NCBI RefSeq assembly: GCF_004339015.1
Contig: NZ_SMFQ01000002.1
Coordinates: 621,351 to 685,350, forward strand
Direction: 5' to 3'
DNA: 64,000 nt
From: Cocleimonas flava
GTDB taxonomy: Bacteria > Pseudomonadota > Gammaproteobacteria > Thiotrichales > Thiotrichaceae
Both the position numbers and the translations under genes were made by a program. This document shows positions 46,493 through 55,377 of the stretch, in pieces; position 1 is the first letter of the stretch; each line of letters opens with the position of its first letter. The notes beneath the pieces are model-generated. The model worked only from the letters and a program-made list of their open reading frames with translations. It was not told the DNA's origin and did no database searches.

Positions 46493-47833
46493 ATGCTTAG
46501 AAATATCAAACTGAGTCTATGGGGTTTTCTCATTGGATTGAGCGGTTTGTGGATACTGGCAAATTTGTCTCTCCCGGAAACGCTGAACTTCAAATCCATC
46601 CGCGATCTGTTTATTCAGTACTCTGGTGTAATCGCAATGGGCACTATGAGTATCGCGATGGTATTAGCGCTTCGTCCGGTTTGGCTAGAACCCTGGCTAG
46701 GTGGTCTGGATAAATCCTATCGCTTACACAAGTGGCTGGGTATTTCCGCACTCACCGGTTCAGTTTTACATTGGCTTGCCAAAAATGTGCCTCACTGGGC
46801 GATTGATCTGGGTTTGATGGAACGAGGCGCACGTGGACCACGACCAGATCCCGCTACATTAAGCGCAGCTCAGCAATTCTTTAATGAGCTGCGCAAACCC
46901 GCTGAATTTGTTGGTGAGTGGATATTCTATGCAGTGGTGCTTCTGATCGCGCTCGCTTTAATTAAACGTTTTCCTTATCGACTCTTTGCCAAAACACATA
47001 AGTTGCTTGCAGTTGCTTATTTAGCGCTAGTATTCCACACAATCGTGCTATTGGACTTTGCCGCATGGACCAAGCCGCTAGGCATTTTTATGGGACTTTT
47101 ATTATTGGCAGGTACGGTGTCGGCGGTTTTAGTTCTGACAAATCAAATAGGCAAGAAGCGACAGGCAGAAGGGACAATAGAAACGCAACATCATTTCCCT
47201 GAAATGAAAGTACTTGAAACCTCAATTCTGCTGAAAGACGGTTGGAAAGGTCACAAAAGTGGTCAATTCGCTTTTGTAAATTTTGATGCCAAGGAAGGAC
47301 AACACCCTTTTACCATTGCCTCTGCATGGAACGCTAAAGATCCTCATATTACTTTCATTACCAAAGGATTGGGTGATTACACTGATTTACTTCCTGAACA
47401 ATTACACAGCGGTAACAAGGTAAACGTGGAAGGCCCTTATGGTTGTTTTACATTCGACGATAATAAAAAACGCCAGATCTGGATAGGCGGTGGTATTGGT
47501 ATCACGCCCTTTATCGCTCGTATGAAACAACTCGCTCAACATCAAGGCGGCCAAGCCATCGATCTTTTCCACAGCGCGACAGAATTAGCACCCGAGGCGC
47601 TGGAAAAGCTAACCGCAGATGCCGCGGCGGCGAATGTAACATTGCATGTGATGATCGACAGTCGTGACGGTTTTCTAACCGGAGAAAAAATACGAAATGC
47701 TGTTCCCGAATGGCAGTCAGCTAGCTTCTGGTTCTGCGGTCCTGCGGGATTCGGCTCAGTATTACGTAAAGATATGTCGGCTAATGGTTTGCCCAAAGGT
47801 GCTTTCCATCAAGAATTATTCAATATGCGTTAG
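46493..47833 (+). CDS. Ferric reductase-like transmembrane flavocytochrome
   Basis: The 446-residue protein has six or so transmembrane helices with paired His (HKWLGISALTGSVLHWL; AKTHKLLAVAYLALVFHTIVLL), typical haem-b ligands of the ferric reductase-like domain. It is followed by an FAD-binding domain (HPFTIASAWN) and an NAD(P)H-binding domain (WIGGGIGITPFIARM; FWFCGPAGFG). It transfers electrons from NAD(P)H across the inner membrane to a metal or oxidant outside. GAGG precedes the ATG. It is 53 bp downstream of dps. Confidence 0.87.
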   Translation: MLRNIKLSLWGFLIGLSGLWILANLSLPETLNFKSIRDLFIQYSGVIAMGTMSIAMVLALRPVWLEPWLGGLDKSYRLHKWLGISALTGSVLHWLAKNVPHWAIDLGLMERGARGPRPDPATLSAAQQFFNELRKPAEFVGEWIFYAVVLLIALALIKRFPYRLFAKTHKLLAVAYLALVFHTIVLLDFAAWTKPLGIFMGLLLLAGTVSAVLVLTNQIGKKRQAEGTIETQHHFPEMKVLETSILLKDGWKGHKSGQFAFVNFDAKEGQHPFTIASAWNAKDPHITFITKGLGDYTDLLPEQLHSGNKVNVEGPYGCFTFDDNKKRQIWIGGGIGITPFIARMKQLAQHQGGQAIDLFHSATELAPEALEKLTADAAAANVTLHVMIDSRDGFLTGEKIRNAVPEWQSASFWFCGPAGFGSVLRKDMSANGLPKGAFHQELFNMR

Positions 47834-47865
47834 GTAGACGCACATCGCCAACAACGGAAAAAATG

Positions 47866-47885
47866 ATAGCGGCTAAAACCGCTAT
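47866..47885 (+). terminator. Hairpin after the ferric reductase-like gene
   Basis: ATAGCGG/CCGCTAT stem over a CTAAAA loop, 33 bp after the stop. There is no T-run, so it may only stabilise the 3' end. Confidence 0.4.
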
Positions 47886-47932
47886 TGTTGCGCTATCAAG
47901 CAATGTTTAGAGAATTCTCTGCCCTCACTACT

Positions 47933-47947
47933 TTTACACAATTTTAC
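47933..47947 (+). promoter_or_regulatory. TTTAC-N5-TTTAC box upstream of the 48-kb gene
   Basis: Two TTTAC direct repeats spaced by 5 bp, the pattern of CpxR-type OmpR-family regulators, 85 bp before the start at 48032. A near identical sequence precedes the export operon at 52.4 kb. Confidence 0.5.
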
Positions 47948-48031
47948 ATAACAGCCATATTTTCTTTTACTTTAGTCTTCTAAACTCATTGTATAAAAAC
48001 TGAAAAGTCTTTCAAAGGCAATAGACACACT

Positions 48032-49048
48032 ATGAAATCACATATTATGACAAAGCACTCATCTACTGATGCAATCAGATTCGCGACAACGGTAGCGATG
48101 ATGACAGCAATTACAGCCACAATGTTTTTATCCGCACCAGCAAAAGCAGAGCAACCAAGCTTTACAACTGGTGTTGCCACTCAAACCAATGCGGGTCTGA
48201 TCGATTGTGGTGATAGGTCTCGAGTTAGTGCCGTAGGCGAAATAAAATCTGAAGATGGAAAAACCTGGACTGTTCCTGCTGACACCCAATTTACAACGGC
48301 AACAAAAGCCACAGACCTATACAATGAATGTGGTGGCAAAAAATTAGACTCTCTTGCAGATTTGGACTTATCAACAGTACCCGTAGTTGATGCAAGTGGG
48401 AATGGCGCTGGTAAGGAAATATTCACCGCCTACATATTTCCCGACAACTATTTTGAGCTATACATCAATGGCGTTTTAATTGCAGTCGATCCCGTTCCAT
48501 TTACACCGTTCAATGCCAATGTAGTGAGATTCAAAACCGACTACCCATTCAACATCTCCGTAAAAATGGTGGATTGGGAAGAGACGCTTGGACTAGGCAT
48601 GGAAAGTAATCGTGGCACAAAATTTCACGCAGGAGATGGAGGTTTCGTCGCACACTTTCAAGATGCTGATGGTAAAACGGTTGCACTTACTGACAGTAGC
48701 TGGAAAGCACAAACCTATTACACCGCTCCTATTGTAAATAGAAAATGTTTAGTGATAAACGGTGGAGTAAGAGATAGTTCTGCATGTAATCAACAATCGG
48801 TTACCAGCTTTGAAACTGCTTCGGCAGCGCATTGGGCTATTCCTGAAAACTGGATGAAAACAGACTTTGACGACAGTGCATGGCCTGCCGCTTCAACCTT
48901 TAGCAACGACACAGTGGGTGTAGATAATAAAAAATCCTATACCAATTTCACTGAAATTTTTGACACAAAAGGTGCTGATGCAGAATTTATATGGTCATCA
49001 AACCTGGTGCTGGATAATCTGGTATTGCTTCGAAAAACAGTAAAATAA
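48032..49048 (+). CDS. Secreted protein of unknown function next to a YHYH protein
   Basis: The 338-residue protein has an N-terminal signal segment (TTVAMMTAITATMFLSAPAKA) and no cytoplasmic features. The mature part is acidic with many short strands (AYIFPDNYFELYINGVLIAVD; a PFTPFNANVVRFKTDYPFNISVKMVDWEE segment), resembling a beta-sandwich, possibly galactose-binding-like. Its Cys residues (DCG, ECG, KCL, ACN) could form disulfides. Start 48032 is used, but an in-frame ATG at 48047 is an alternative. The YHYH gene follows after 23 bp, so the two are co-transcribed. Confidence 0.7.
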   Translation: MKSHIMTKHSSTDAIRFATTVAMMTAITATMFLSAPAKAEQPSFTTGVATQTNAGLIDCGDRSRVSAVGEIKSEDGKTWTVPADTQFTTATKATDLYNECGGKKLDSLADLDLSTVPVVDASGNGAGKEIFTAYIFPDNYFELYINGVLIAVDPVPFTPFNANVVRFKTDYPFNISVKMVDWEETLGLGMESNRGTKFHAGDGGFVAHFQDADGKTVALTDSSWKAQTYYTAPIVNRKCLVINGGVRDSSACNQQSVTSFETASAAHWAIPENWMKTDFDDSAWPAASTFSNDTVGVDNKKSYTNFTEIFDTKGADAEFIWSSNLVLDNLVLLRKTVK

Positions 49049-49071
49049 ATTCAATAGAAGAGACCAAAATC

Positions 49072-50127
49072 ATGCGCAATAATATTTTATTCTCAGTGAC
49101 TATTCTCATTCTAATGGTTAACACTGGTATTTCTGCACAGGACAATTCAACCCATGAAAACCCAATCAAAACCAAAGAAAATGACAAACAACGCCCGCCT
49201 AAAAAGCCTGATGTCCAACTAAACGTTCCTAGCGAAAGTGAGAGCATAAACAGCGAAGCTTGTTCACGCATTAAAGCATCAGTGGCGACTGCTGGTTTTA
49301 AAGATGTCACGGTAACGTGTGATAAAACTTACGCCTATGTGCAATCAGACACTTATCCCGATCATAGTTTGATGAATGGAATCACCGGAACCAATGAACA
49401 AATTCCTGTTCCAGCGCTAAATTATGCAGCCCCAATTCTATTACACCCTGAAATATCTGATACTAAAACAAGTATTGATGCTGCCTTAGGCGTGGCAATT
49501 AACGGTGTGCCAATCTACGATTATTCGGCTCAAGGTGAGATTGATTTACACGGTTACGATGCGACTAAAGATACAACAAAACTTGGTCAGCTTGATGAAT
49601 GTGGTGGCCATGCCGGTCGCGGTGATGATTATCACTATCACGCAAAACCCACTTGCATGATTGATTCAATGGAGAATGTCACCGACGCAACAATCATCGG
49701 CTGGGGTTACGATGGCTTCCCATTATATGGTGATGCAAACCCAGACGGTTCAGCCATTACAAAAGGTGACCTGGACGTATGCAATGGCCAAGCAGATAAG
49801 CAATTCGGCTATCGCTATCACACCTCAGTTGAAGCGCCTTATATTATCCAATGTTTAGTGGGAAAAGTAGATACCAGCATTTTACCCAGAGTCGCGCCAT
49901 TAAAAGGTGCTGCAGCGCGAGCAGATTTAAGACCACCTAGAGAAGGTGTCGAAAATCTTAAGCATGTAAAAAAAGAAGACGGTACTCGCACGCTCAATTA
50001 CACCTACAAAGGTACTGAGTATTACACGCGCTTCAAACCTTCAGAAACCAAGGCGAATTGTTATGATTTTGAGCAAAAAACGATTAGTAATAACGGTGCA
50101 GTTGAATCAGGTACCTACTGTCGTTAA
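49072..50127 (+). CDS. YHYH-domain secreted protein
   Basis: The 351-residue protein has a signal peptide (LFSVTILILMVNTGISA). Its core is the YHYH domain: GVAINGVPIYDYSAQGEID, LDECGGHAGRGDDYHYHAKPTCM, IIGWGYDGFPLYGDANPDG, and GDLDVCNGQADKQFGYRYHTS. The His-rich YHYH motif suggests metal binding, but the family's function is not established. It is followed by dispersed element copy 14. A second YHYH protein is at 60.2 kb with a different N-terminus. Confidence 0.88.
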   Translation: MRNNILFSVTILILMVNTGISAQDNSTHENPIKTKENDKQRPPKKPDVQLNVPSESESINSEACSRIKASVATAGFKDVTVTCDKTYAYVQSDTYPDHSLMNGITGTNEQIPVPALNYAAPILLHPEISDTKTSIDAALGVAINGVPIYDYSAQGEIDLHGYDATKDTTKLGQLDECGGHAGRGDDYHYHAKPTCMIDSMENVTDATIIGWGYDGFPLYGDANPDGSAITKGDLDVCNGQADKQFGYRYHTSVEAPYIIQCLVGKVDTSILPRVAPLKGAAARADLRPPREGVENLKHVKKEDGTRTLNYTYKGTEYYTRFKPSETKANCYDFEQKTISNNGAVESGTYCR

Positions 50128-50176
50128 TGGGTAAATTATTAGAAAGTTAAATAAGTCCTGGGGGGATTCGTAATGC

Positions 50177-50202
50177 CACCCCCCTACTTACAACCGTTTT
50201 TT
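50177..50202 (-). repeat. Dispersed G-run element, copy 14
   Basis: Exact minus-strand core TAAGTAGGGGGGTG, with AAAAAA and CGGTTG preceding it. About 50 bp after the YHYH stop. Confidence 0.87.
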
Positions 50203-50219
50203 CATATTTTTTGCACATT
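50200..50219 (+). promoter_or_regulatory. Shared 20-bp element, site 1
   Basis: TTTCATATTTTTTGCACATT, matching 18 of 20 or better with 58551-58570 and 63832-63851. Possibly a regulator site or upstream promoter element. Confidence 0.45.
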
Positions 50220-50526
50220 TGATGCTTACTATTCGATTATTATTAAACAGCCTTTATTACGAGTTTGGCTGTAAACATATATTAATTAACAGTGTTTAAA
50301 TTACAGAATATTGACTATTGCAGGTCGTTGATTGGTAGCTTCCAAGTTAAAAATTAAAATAAGGGAACGGTTAGAAATAAGATTTACTCTCAAAAAAAAC
50401 TTACTAAATGATTTTTAGAATAAACTCAGGGCACTTTTCTTGTACAATCCTGTCTCATCCTATAATTTCATTTATCATTTATTCATCATTAACCGGATTA
50501 AACTAGATTTAAGTAAGAACTATATT

Positions 50527-51051
50527 ATGTCGAATATACTAAACACAGAATTTCAACAAGTAAGCACTGGAAACTCCAACTGCTTACGCACATTAATCAG
50601 CCGTACATTGACGATTGCTTTTCTCGCGGTGTTTTTACAGGGCTGCGAACTTGATGATGGTACTGATAGCGATGATGATGAGCAGACCGTTGTTTATAGC
50701 ACTGACGGTGGAACAGATACTCTGGATAATGACGACAAATATGAATTGATTTTAAGAGCTGATAGCACTTATTTGATTCTGGAAGATAATCTCACCGAAA
50801 TTAGTATTCAAGGTGATGACAACTACCTTGTGATAGACAGTGATACCAGCATTGCTTCAATAAGCATAAACGGTGATGACAACATCATTACTGTCGAAGA
50901 TGACGTCAACTTAACCGTGGATCAACTGACTATTCAAGGCAATGGTAATTCTGTGACCGTTTACGATATCGGTACTTATACCGAAACAAGCGATACCGAT
51001 GAAGCTGATAATCTGGCATGTGAAGTAAGCCAGAATGGCGCTTGTTTGTAA
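50527..51051 (+). CDS. Acidic DUF3060-like lipoprotein, paralogue A
   Basis: The start is the ATG at 50527 (MSNILNTEFQQV), giving 174 residues. A hydrophobic segment ends in a lipobox, AVFLQGCELDDG. After a Asp-rich spacer, an imperfect repeat of about 22 residues appears (EISIQGDDNYLVIDSD, SISINGDDNIITVEDD, QLTIQGNGNSVTVYD), as in DUF3060 beta-helical proteins. A C-terminal pair of Cys (ACEVSQNGACL) could be a disulfide. It aligns without gaps to the protein encoded at 57872. Likely anchored in the outer membrane. Function unknown. Confidence 0.8.
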   Translation: MSNILNTEFQQVSTGNSNCLRTLISRTLTIAFLAVFLQGCELDDGTDSDDDEQTVVYSTDGGTDTLDNDDKYELILRADSTYLILEDNLTEISIQGDDNYLVIDSDTSIASISINGDDNIITVEDDVNLTVDQLTIQGNGNSVTVYDIGTYTETSDTDEADNLACEVSQNGACL

Positions 51052-51073
51052 GTCATTACACTCACATTTAATA

Positions 51074-51103
51074 TAAAAAAACCGAGCGTGTCTCGGTTTT
51101 TTA
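51074..51103 (+). terminator. Intrinsic terminator of lipoprotein A
   Basis: AACCGAG/CTCGGTT stem over CGTGT followed by TTTTTT, 25 bp after the stop. Confidence 0.9.
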
Positions 51104-51143
51104 TTGCCTGTAAATTATACAGAAACAACTATCTCCACATAAA

Positions 51144-51158
51144 GTTACGTAACTTTAC
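51144..51158 (+). promoter_or_regulatory. Degenerate TTTAC-N5-TTTAC box
   Basis: GTTAC-GTAAC-TTTAC has the spacing of the boxes at 47933 and 52334 and is 219 bp before the small barrel gene. Confidence 0.35.
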
Positions 51159-51376
51159 ATTCGCTACAAACCTTTCACATTACTTCCATAATGCTTCCAT
51201 TTTCTGGTTTTAAAGTACCTTCCATGTTTCGAAGAGAAGCAATTTATTAAATTTTATACGTAAGCATTCTTTTCAATATTTTAACTTTTGATAGCAAGGT
51301 ATTGATAACGAAAAAATGATTACGTAACGCTAATTAAATAACAAGGGTTACAAAAAAGTAACCATAGGAAAACAAG

Positions 51377-51964
51377 ATGAAAATGAAAACCAAAATTATA
51401 TATTCACTCTCAACCGTGGTTTTAGCAGGTATGGTTTTTAATGCTCAAGCTACTGATTTTAATTACAACTTCATAGAAGGTTCTTACGAAAATTACGACC
51501 TGGATGGTACTGATGCCGATGCAGGCAAACTTTCTGGATCTTATGAATTAACGCCAAACATTAATATCATTGGTGATTACGCTGCGGGCAACATTGATAG
51601 TTCTAACAACTCTGCCGATGACTCTGAGCTCGACTTTCAGAACTCAGCCATTGGTTTTGAATACCATGCCCCAATTGCTCCGAAAACGGATATCACTACC
51701 AACATTAAATACATCAATCAGGACATTGATACGCTAGACGATGACGATGGTTACGGCGTTGGTGTGGGTGTCAGACATAAGGTTACTGACAAAGTAGAAC
51801 TCGATGCAAATCTGGACTACTACGACATAGATAATAGCGATGACACCAGATTGAAAGTCGGTGCACGTTACTACTTCAACAAATCGATTTCTGCTGGCAT
51901 AGGTTATTCCGCGTCACAAGAAGATACAGACACTATCTCCGGCAATATTCGTTGGGGTTTTTAA
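51377..51964 (+). CDS. Small outer-membrane beta-barrel-like protein
   Basis: The 195-residue protein has a signal peptide (IIYSLSTVVLAGMVFNAQA) and a mature part of alternating amphipathic strands rich in Asp, Tyr and Gly: TDFNYNFIEGSYENYDLDG, GKLSGSYELTPNINIIGDYA, VGVGVRHKVTDKVELDANLDYYDID, LKVGARYYFNKSISAGIGYS, and a terminal IRWGF ending in an aromatic, typical of BAM-targeted barrels. About eight strands are predicted. No specific family was named. Followed by a strong terminator. Confidence 0.75.
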   Translation: MKMKTKIIYSLSTVVLAGMVFNAQATDFNYNFIEGSYENYDLDGTDADAGKLSGSYELTPNINIIGDYAAGNIDSSNNSADDSELDFQNSAIGFEYHAPIAPKTDITTNIKYINQDIDTLDDDDGYGVGVGVRHKVTDKVELDANLDYYDIDNSDDTRLKVGARYYFNKSISAGIGYSASQEDTDTISGNIRWGF

Positions 51965-52027
51965 ACAGATAAATAAAAAATCTCTCTCCTTACGGTTCAT
52001 AGGCCTTCCTTCCTATTGGACCCTTCC

Positions 52028-52060
52028 ACACCTACTGATTTATCAGTAGGTGTTTTTTTT
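52028..52060 (+). terminator. Intrinsic terminator of the small barrel gene
   Basis: Perfect 12-bp stem ACACCTACTGAT / ATCAGTAGGTGT with a 2-nt spacer followed by a run of Ts. Confidence 0.92.
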
Positions 52061-52092
52061 CATTAAACAAACACCACTTTATTTCTATTCTT

Positions 52093-52125
52093 AAAAAAGT
52101 GCCTGTAAGTGGGGAGGTGCCTTTT
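52093..52125 (+). repeat. Dispersed G-run element, copy 15 (degenerate)
   Basis: Core TAAGTGGGGAGGTG at 52106-52119, preceded by AAAAAAGTGCC and followed by CCTTTT. It follows a real terminator, so it is not needed to end transcription here. Confidence 0.75.
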
Positions 52126-52333
52126 ATTTTTTGATGACCTTAGTCACATTCTTCTCTTTTGCCTAACAAACATAGAGCAACCATAAAACAAGAATAACAC
52201 AGCATTCAACGATCACTTTTTTAGCTGTTTGGCGTCTTTATTTGCATAAAACCATACGCACATCAATAACCCTAACGTCAACTATTGATATAGTTAGTTT
52301 TCCTTATCAAACAGGTAAAACAAAGCATCACTT

Positions 52334-52348
52334 TTTACATAATTTTAC
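52334..52348 (+). promoter_or_regulatory. TTTAC-N5-TTTAC box upstream of the export operon
   Basis: TTTAC-ATAAT-TTTAC lies 108 bp before the outer-membrane factor gene and is almost identical to the box at 47933. Confidence 0.5.
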
Positions 52349-52455
52349 ATTTTGCTGAAACATATTTGCATAGTTCGAGAATAAAATTTGCTTATGCAAT
52401 ACAGGAAAACAACCCAGCATAAAATTACCGTAAAAAAATCGTAAGTAGGTAGGAA

Positions 52456-53820
52456 ATGAATCTAAGAAAATCTACATCGATGATAGCCGTCATCATTACA
52501 ATTCTATCATTGAGCGCATGTTCTTCTGAGCGTTTACTCAATGCCAATAATAAAAATTCGGCATCAGGCAGCAACGTACACACACCTGAGCAAAAACCTT
52601 CACCTGTGCTATCAATTTGGTGGCAAAAATTTAACGACCCGTTAATGACTTCTTTGATTGAAGAAGCCTTGCAAGCTAACCCCGATATTAAAACTGCACA
52701 AGCCAGTTTGCGTTCAGCACGAGCTCAAACCGTTATCGCCAGATCGAGTCTATTACCGACCTTATCAGCCAGTGGTTCTGCAGGCCGGGCTAGCAGCGAA
52801 CAAAGTTATGGCGCAGGTCTTGATGCCAGTTGGGAGTTAGATTTTTTTGGTAGCAACCGCTTTGCCAGCAATGCGGCAGAAGCAAACTTGAAAGCCTCTC
52901 AGGCAAGCCTTGAGGATGTAAAAACATCACTAGTAGCAGAAGTTGCCAGTGCTTATGTAAATTTACGCCTAGCGCAGGCGCAGCTTAAGGTATCAAAACA
53001 AAGTCTGGCGTCACGCGCTGAAACGTCGCATTTAATTACGCTAAAGCAACAGTCTGGTCTTGCCAGCGGCTTGGAAGAAGAACAGGCCAAACTCAGCCTC
53101 GGTCAGGTGAAAGCAGAAATCCCTGCTTTGGAAAATAGCATCATAAGTTCTCAGCATGCCTTAGCACTGTTGCTTGGCAAAGAACCTGAGGCGATTAAAT
53201 CTCGCCTCAGAAATATTAAGCCGATTCCATCAGCAAACATTAAACTTGCAACTAAAATACCAGCGAATACGATTCGTCAGCGCCCTGATGTGCGCGCTGC
53301 TGAATACCTGGTTACCGCCGCAGAGTTACATGTTGACGAAGCAAAAGCTAACCTTTACCCAAGCTTCAACCTGACAGGTTCGTTCAACTACAGCAGTAGT
53401 AAACTGTCAGATTTATTCGACCCTTCAAATATTGCCAGATCGCTTCTGGCTTCGATTAGCGCTCCGTTGTTTAACGGAGGCAGCTTAAAACAACAGGTCG
53501 TAGTGCAAAATGCAGAGCGTGAACAAGCTGTCGCCACTTATCAAAAAACACTATTAACCGCCCTGCAAGATGTTGCTAATGCCTTTGCCAGTTTGCAATC
53601 ACTCGCCAAACAAACCCCGATTTTGCAAAGTAATATAAAACTGGCGCGTAACACAGAGCGTTTGTCGAACTTAAGTTATAACGCCGGTACCGATGACTTT
53701 CAGAATGTACTGGAAGCACAACGAACCGTATTAACTTCACAGCAGAGCCTACTTACTGCTCAGGCAGAGCAAAGCTTATCCCTAATTAGTCTTTACAAAG
53801 CCGTTGGCGGCGCATGGTAG
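52456..53820 (+). CDS. NodT/TolC-type outer-membrane efflux lipoprotein
   Basis: The 454-residue protein has a lipobox (LSLSACSSE) and the double-repeat architecture of the NodT family: WWQKFNDPLMTSLIEEALQANPDIKTAQASLRSARAQ, then a long coiled region, and IRQRPDVRAAEYLVTAAELHVDEAKANLYPSFNLTGSF in the second half. It should be the outer-membrane channel of a tripartite pump. It is first of a four-gene operon (channel, adaptor, ATPase, permease); the adaptor gene follows in 12 bp. AGGTAGGAA precedes the ATG. Confidence 0.9.
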   Translation: MNLRKSTSMIAVIITILSLSACSSERLLNANNKNSASGSNVHTPEQKPSPVLSIWWQKFNDPLMTSLIEEALQANPDIKTAQASLRSARAQTVIARSSLLPTLSASGSAGRASSEQSYGAGLDASWELDFFGSNRFASNAAEANLKASQASLEDVKTSLVAEVASAYVNLRLAQAQLKVSKQSLASRAETSHLITLKQQSGLASGLEEEQAKLSLGQVKAEIPALENSIISSQHALALLLGKEPEAIKSRLRNIKPIPSANIKLATKIPANTIRQRPDVRAAEYLVTAAELHVDEAKANLYPSFNLTGSFNYSSSKLSDLFDPSNIARSLLASISAPLFNGGSLKQQVVVQNAEREQAVATYQKTLLTALQDVANAFASLQSLAKQTPILQSNIKLARNTERLSNLSYNAGTDDFQNVLEAQRTVLTSQQSLLTAQAEQSLSLISLYKAVGGAW

Positions 53821-53832
53821 GAGATACCAAAA

Positions 53833-55377
53833 ATGAAAAACAGAGAAACAATAACAACTCCTTCTATAACTGATATCGTGAATCAGAACACGAGCAATAA
53901 ACACTCTTCCTGGAAAAAATGGCTGCTTACACTGGTAGTACTCACAGTAGTCGGCGCATTGACGTGGAACTATGTGAATCAAAGCAGCTCTCCTAAACAA
54001 GCGGTTTATCAAACGGTGAGTGTTAACCGAGGTGATCTGACGGTAAGTGTTACAGCAACCGGAAATCTGGAACCCGTCAATCAGGTTGATATCGGTACGG
54101 AATTATCGGGTACCGTAGAAAAGGTTTTTGTCGATAATAATGACGTGGTTAAAAAAGGTCAGGAGCTGGCGCGCTTAGATACAGATCAACTCGAAGACAC
54201 CATTGCCAAGAATCAAGCAGCGCTTAAGTCTGCAGAATCTAAAGTCGCTCAGGCAAAAGCACAAATAACGCAAGCTGCGGCTAATGTTCTGCAAGCGAAC
54301 GCAAGCGTAAGCCAAACCGAGGCTAATGCCTTGCAGGCCAATGCGCTCGTCGAACAAGCCAAAGCTACGACACTGGAAGCTCGCACCCACCTCAATCGAT
54401 TGCAACAACTGAATAAAAGCAGTAACGGCAAACTCCCTGCAAAAGGCGATCTTGATACTGCCATAGCGAGCTGGAAACGCGCACTCGCAGCAGAGAATGC
54501 GGCAAAAGCCAGTGCGGAATCTGCCAAAGCCAATATAAGCGGCACTAAAGCCAGTGCAGAATCCATAAAAGCCGAACAATTAAATGCTCAAGCTAATTTA
54601 GAATCCGCAGAAGCGGGCGTATTAGAAGCCAAAGCAACATTACGCTCATCACAGACCAATCTTCAAAAAGCGATTATTACCTCACCTATTGATGGCGTGG
54701 TATTAGATCGCGCGGTTGAGCCCGGGCAAACTGTTGCTGCATCGCTCTCAGCACCGACGTTATTCACGCTGGCTGAAGATCTATCAAAAATGGAACTGGA
54801 AGTCAGTGTCGATGAAGCGGATGTGGGTCAGGTAAAAGAAGGACAAGTTGCCGATTTCACGGTTGATGCATGGCCCGGACGAAATTATCCAGCAGAGATT
54901 ACCCGTGTCAGTCTAGGTTCAACCCTTACCGATAATGTCGTGTCTTACCTTACCGAATTAGCAGTGACCAATACCGACTTAACCTTAAGACCTGGCATGA
55001 CTGCAACGGCAACCATTATTACCCAATCACGTAAAAATGCGATGCTAATCCCTAATACTGCTTTGCGTTTCAAACCAGACACACAGACTAACGGCTCAGC
55101 AAGTGAAAAAAGAGGGGCAAAATCTTCTTCCGATGGTGGCATTCTCTCCAAACTAATGCCCGGTCCACGCTTTCCTCGTCAACAGAAGAGAAAAGGCACT
55201 GAAGAAACAACAGCGCTGCAAAAGTCTGAACAAACCATCTGGATTCTGGAAGGCGGAGCGCCTAAACCGATTAAGATTAAAACCGGTATTACTGACGGCA
55301 AAAATACCGAAGTTGTTGCAGGTGACTTAACCCCAGATATGCAAATAATCACAGCCAGTAGCGAGGCGAGCAAATGA
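53833..55377 (+). CDS. macA: MacA-type periplasmic adaptor (HlyD family)
   Basis: The 514-residue protein has an N-terminal membrane anchor (WKKWLLTLVVLTVVGALTW), a barrel-sandwich/lipoyl domain (VNQVDIGTELSGTVEKVFVDNNDVVKKGQELARLD), a very long Ala/Lys/Gln-rich coiled-coil hairpin (about 115-290), then TSPIDGVVLDRAVEPGQTVAASLSAPTLF and a beta-barrel domain. It is longer than E. coli MacA because the hairpin is long and the end has a Gly/Lys-rich insert before a final domain. It couples the MacB pump to the NodT-type channel. Confidence 0.87.
   Translation: MKNRETITTPSITDIVNQNTSNKHSSWKKWLLTLVVLTVVGALTWNYVNQSSSPKQAVYQTVSVNRGDLTVSVTATGNLEPVNQVDIGTELSGTVEKVFVDNNDVVKKGQELARLDTDQLEDTIAKNQAALKSAESKVAQAKAQITQAAANVLQANASVSQTEANALQANALVEQAKATTLEARTHLNRLQQLNKSSNGKLPAKGDLDTAIASWKRALAAENAAKASAESAKANISGTKASAESIKAEQLNAQANLESAEAGVLEAKATLRSSQTNLQKAIITSPIDGVVLDRAVEPGQTVAASLSAPTLFTLAEDLSKMELEVSVDEADVGQVKEGQVADFTVDAWPGRNYPAEITRVSLGSTLTDNVVSYLTELAVTNTDLTLRPGMTATATIITQSRKNAMLIPNTALRFKPDTQTNGSASEKRGAKSSSDGGILSKLMPGPRFPRQQKRKGTEETTALQKSEQTIWILEGGAPKPIKIKTGITDGKNTEVVAGDLTPDMQIITASSEASK

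Larger units (their letters stand above)
50128..50526. promoter_or_regulatory. Intergenic region before the first acidic lipoprotein
   Basis: This 399-bp gap has no gene. It holds dispersed element copy 14 and a shared element (50200-50219, TTTCATATT..TTGCACATT) also found before the CotH gene and at the window end. A frame opening at 50440 is not needed because the supported lipoprotein start is 50527. Confidence 0.5.
51052..51376. promoter_or_regulatory. Intergenic region between lipoprotein A and the small barrel gene
   Basis: This 325-bp stretch holds a terminator (51074-51103) and a degenerate GTTAC-N5-TTTAC box (51144-51158). Nothing else was recognised. Confidence 0.5.
51965..52455. 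promoter_or_regulatory. Intergenic region before the export operon
   Basis: This 491-bp gap holds a terminator (52028-52060), dispersed element copy 15 (52093-52125) and a TTTAC-N5-TTTAC box (52334-52348). No gene was seen. Confidence 0.55.

Noticed and set aside
54175-54579. Long minus-strand frame inside macA
   Set aside because: It is a shadow of the Ala/Lys-rich coiled-coil coding sequence, with no ribosome binding site or recognisable product.
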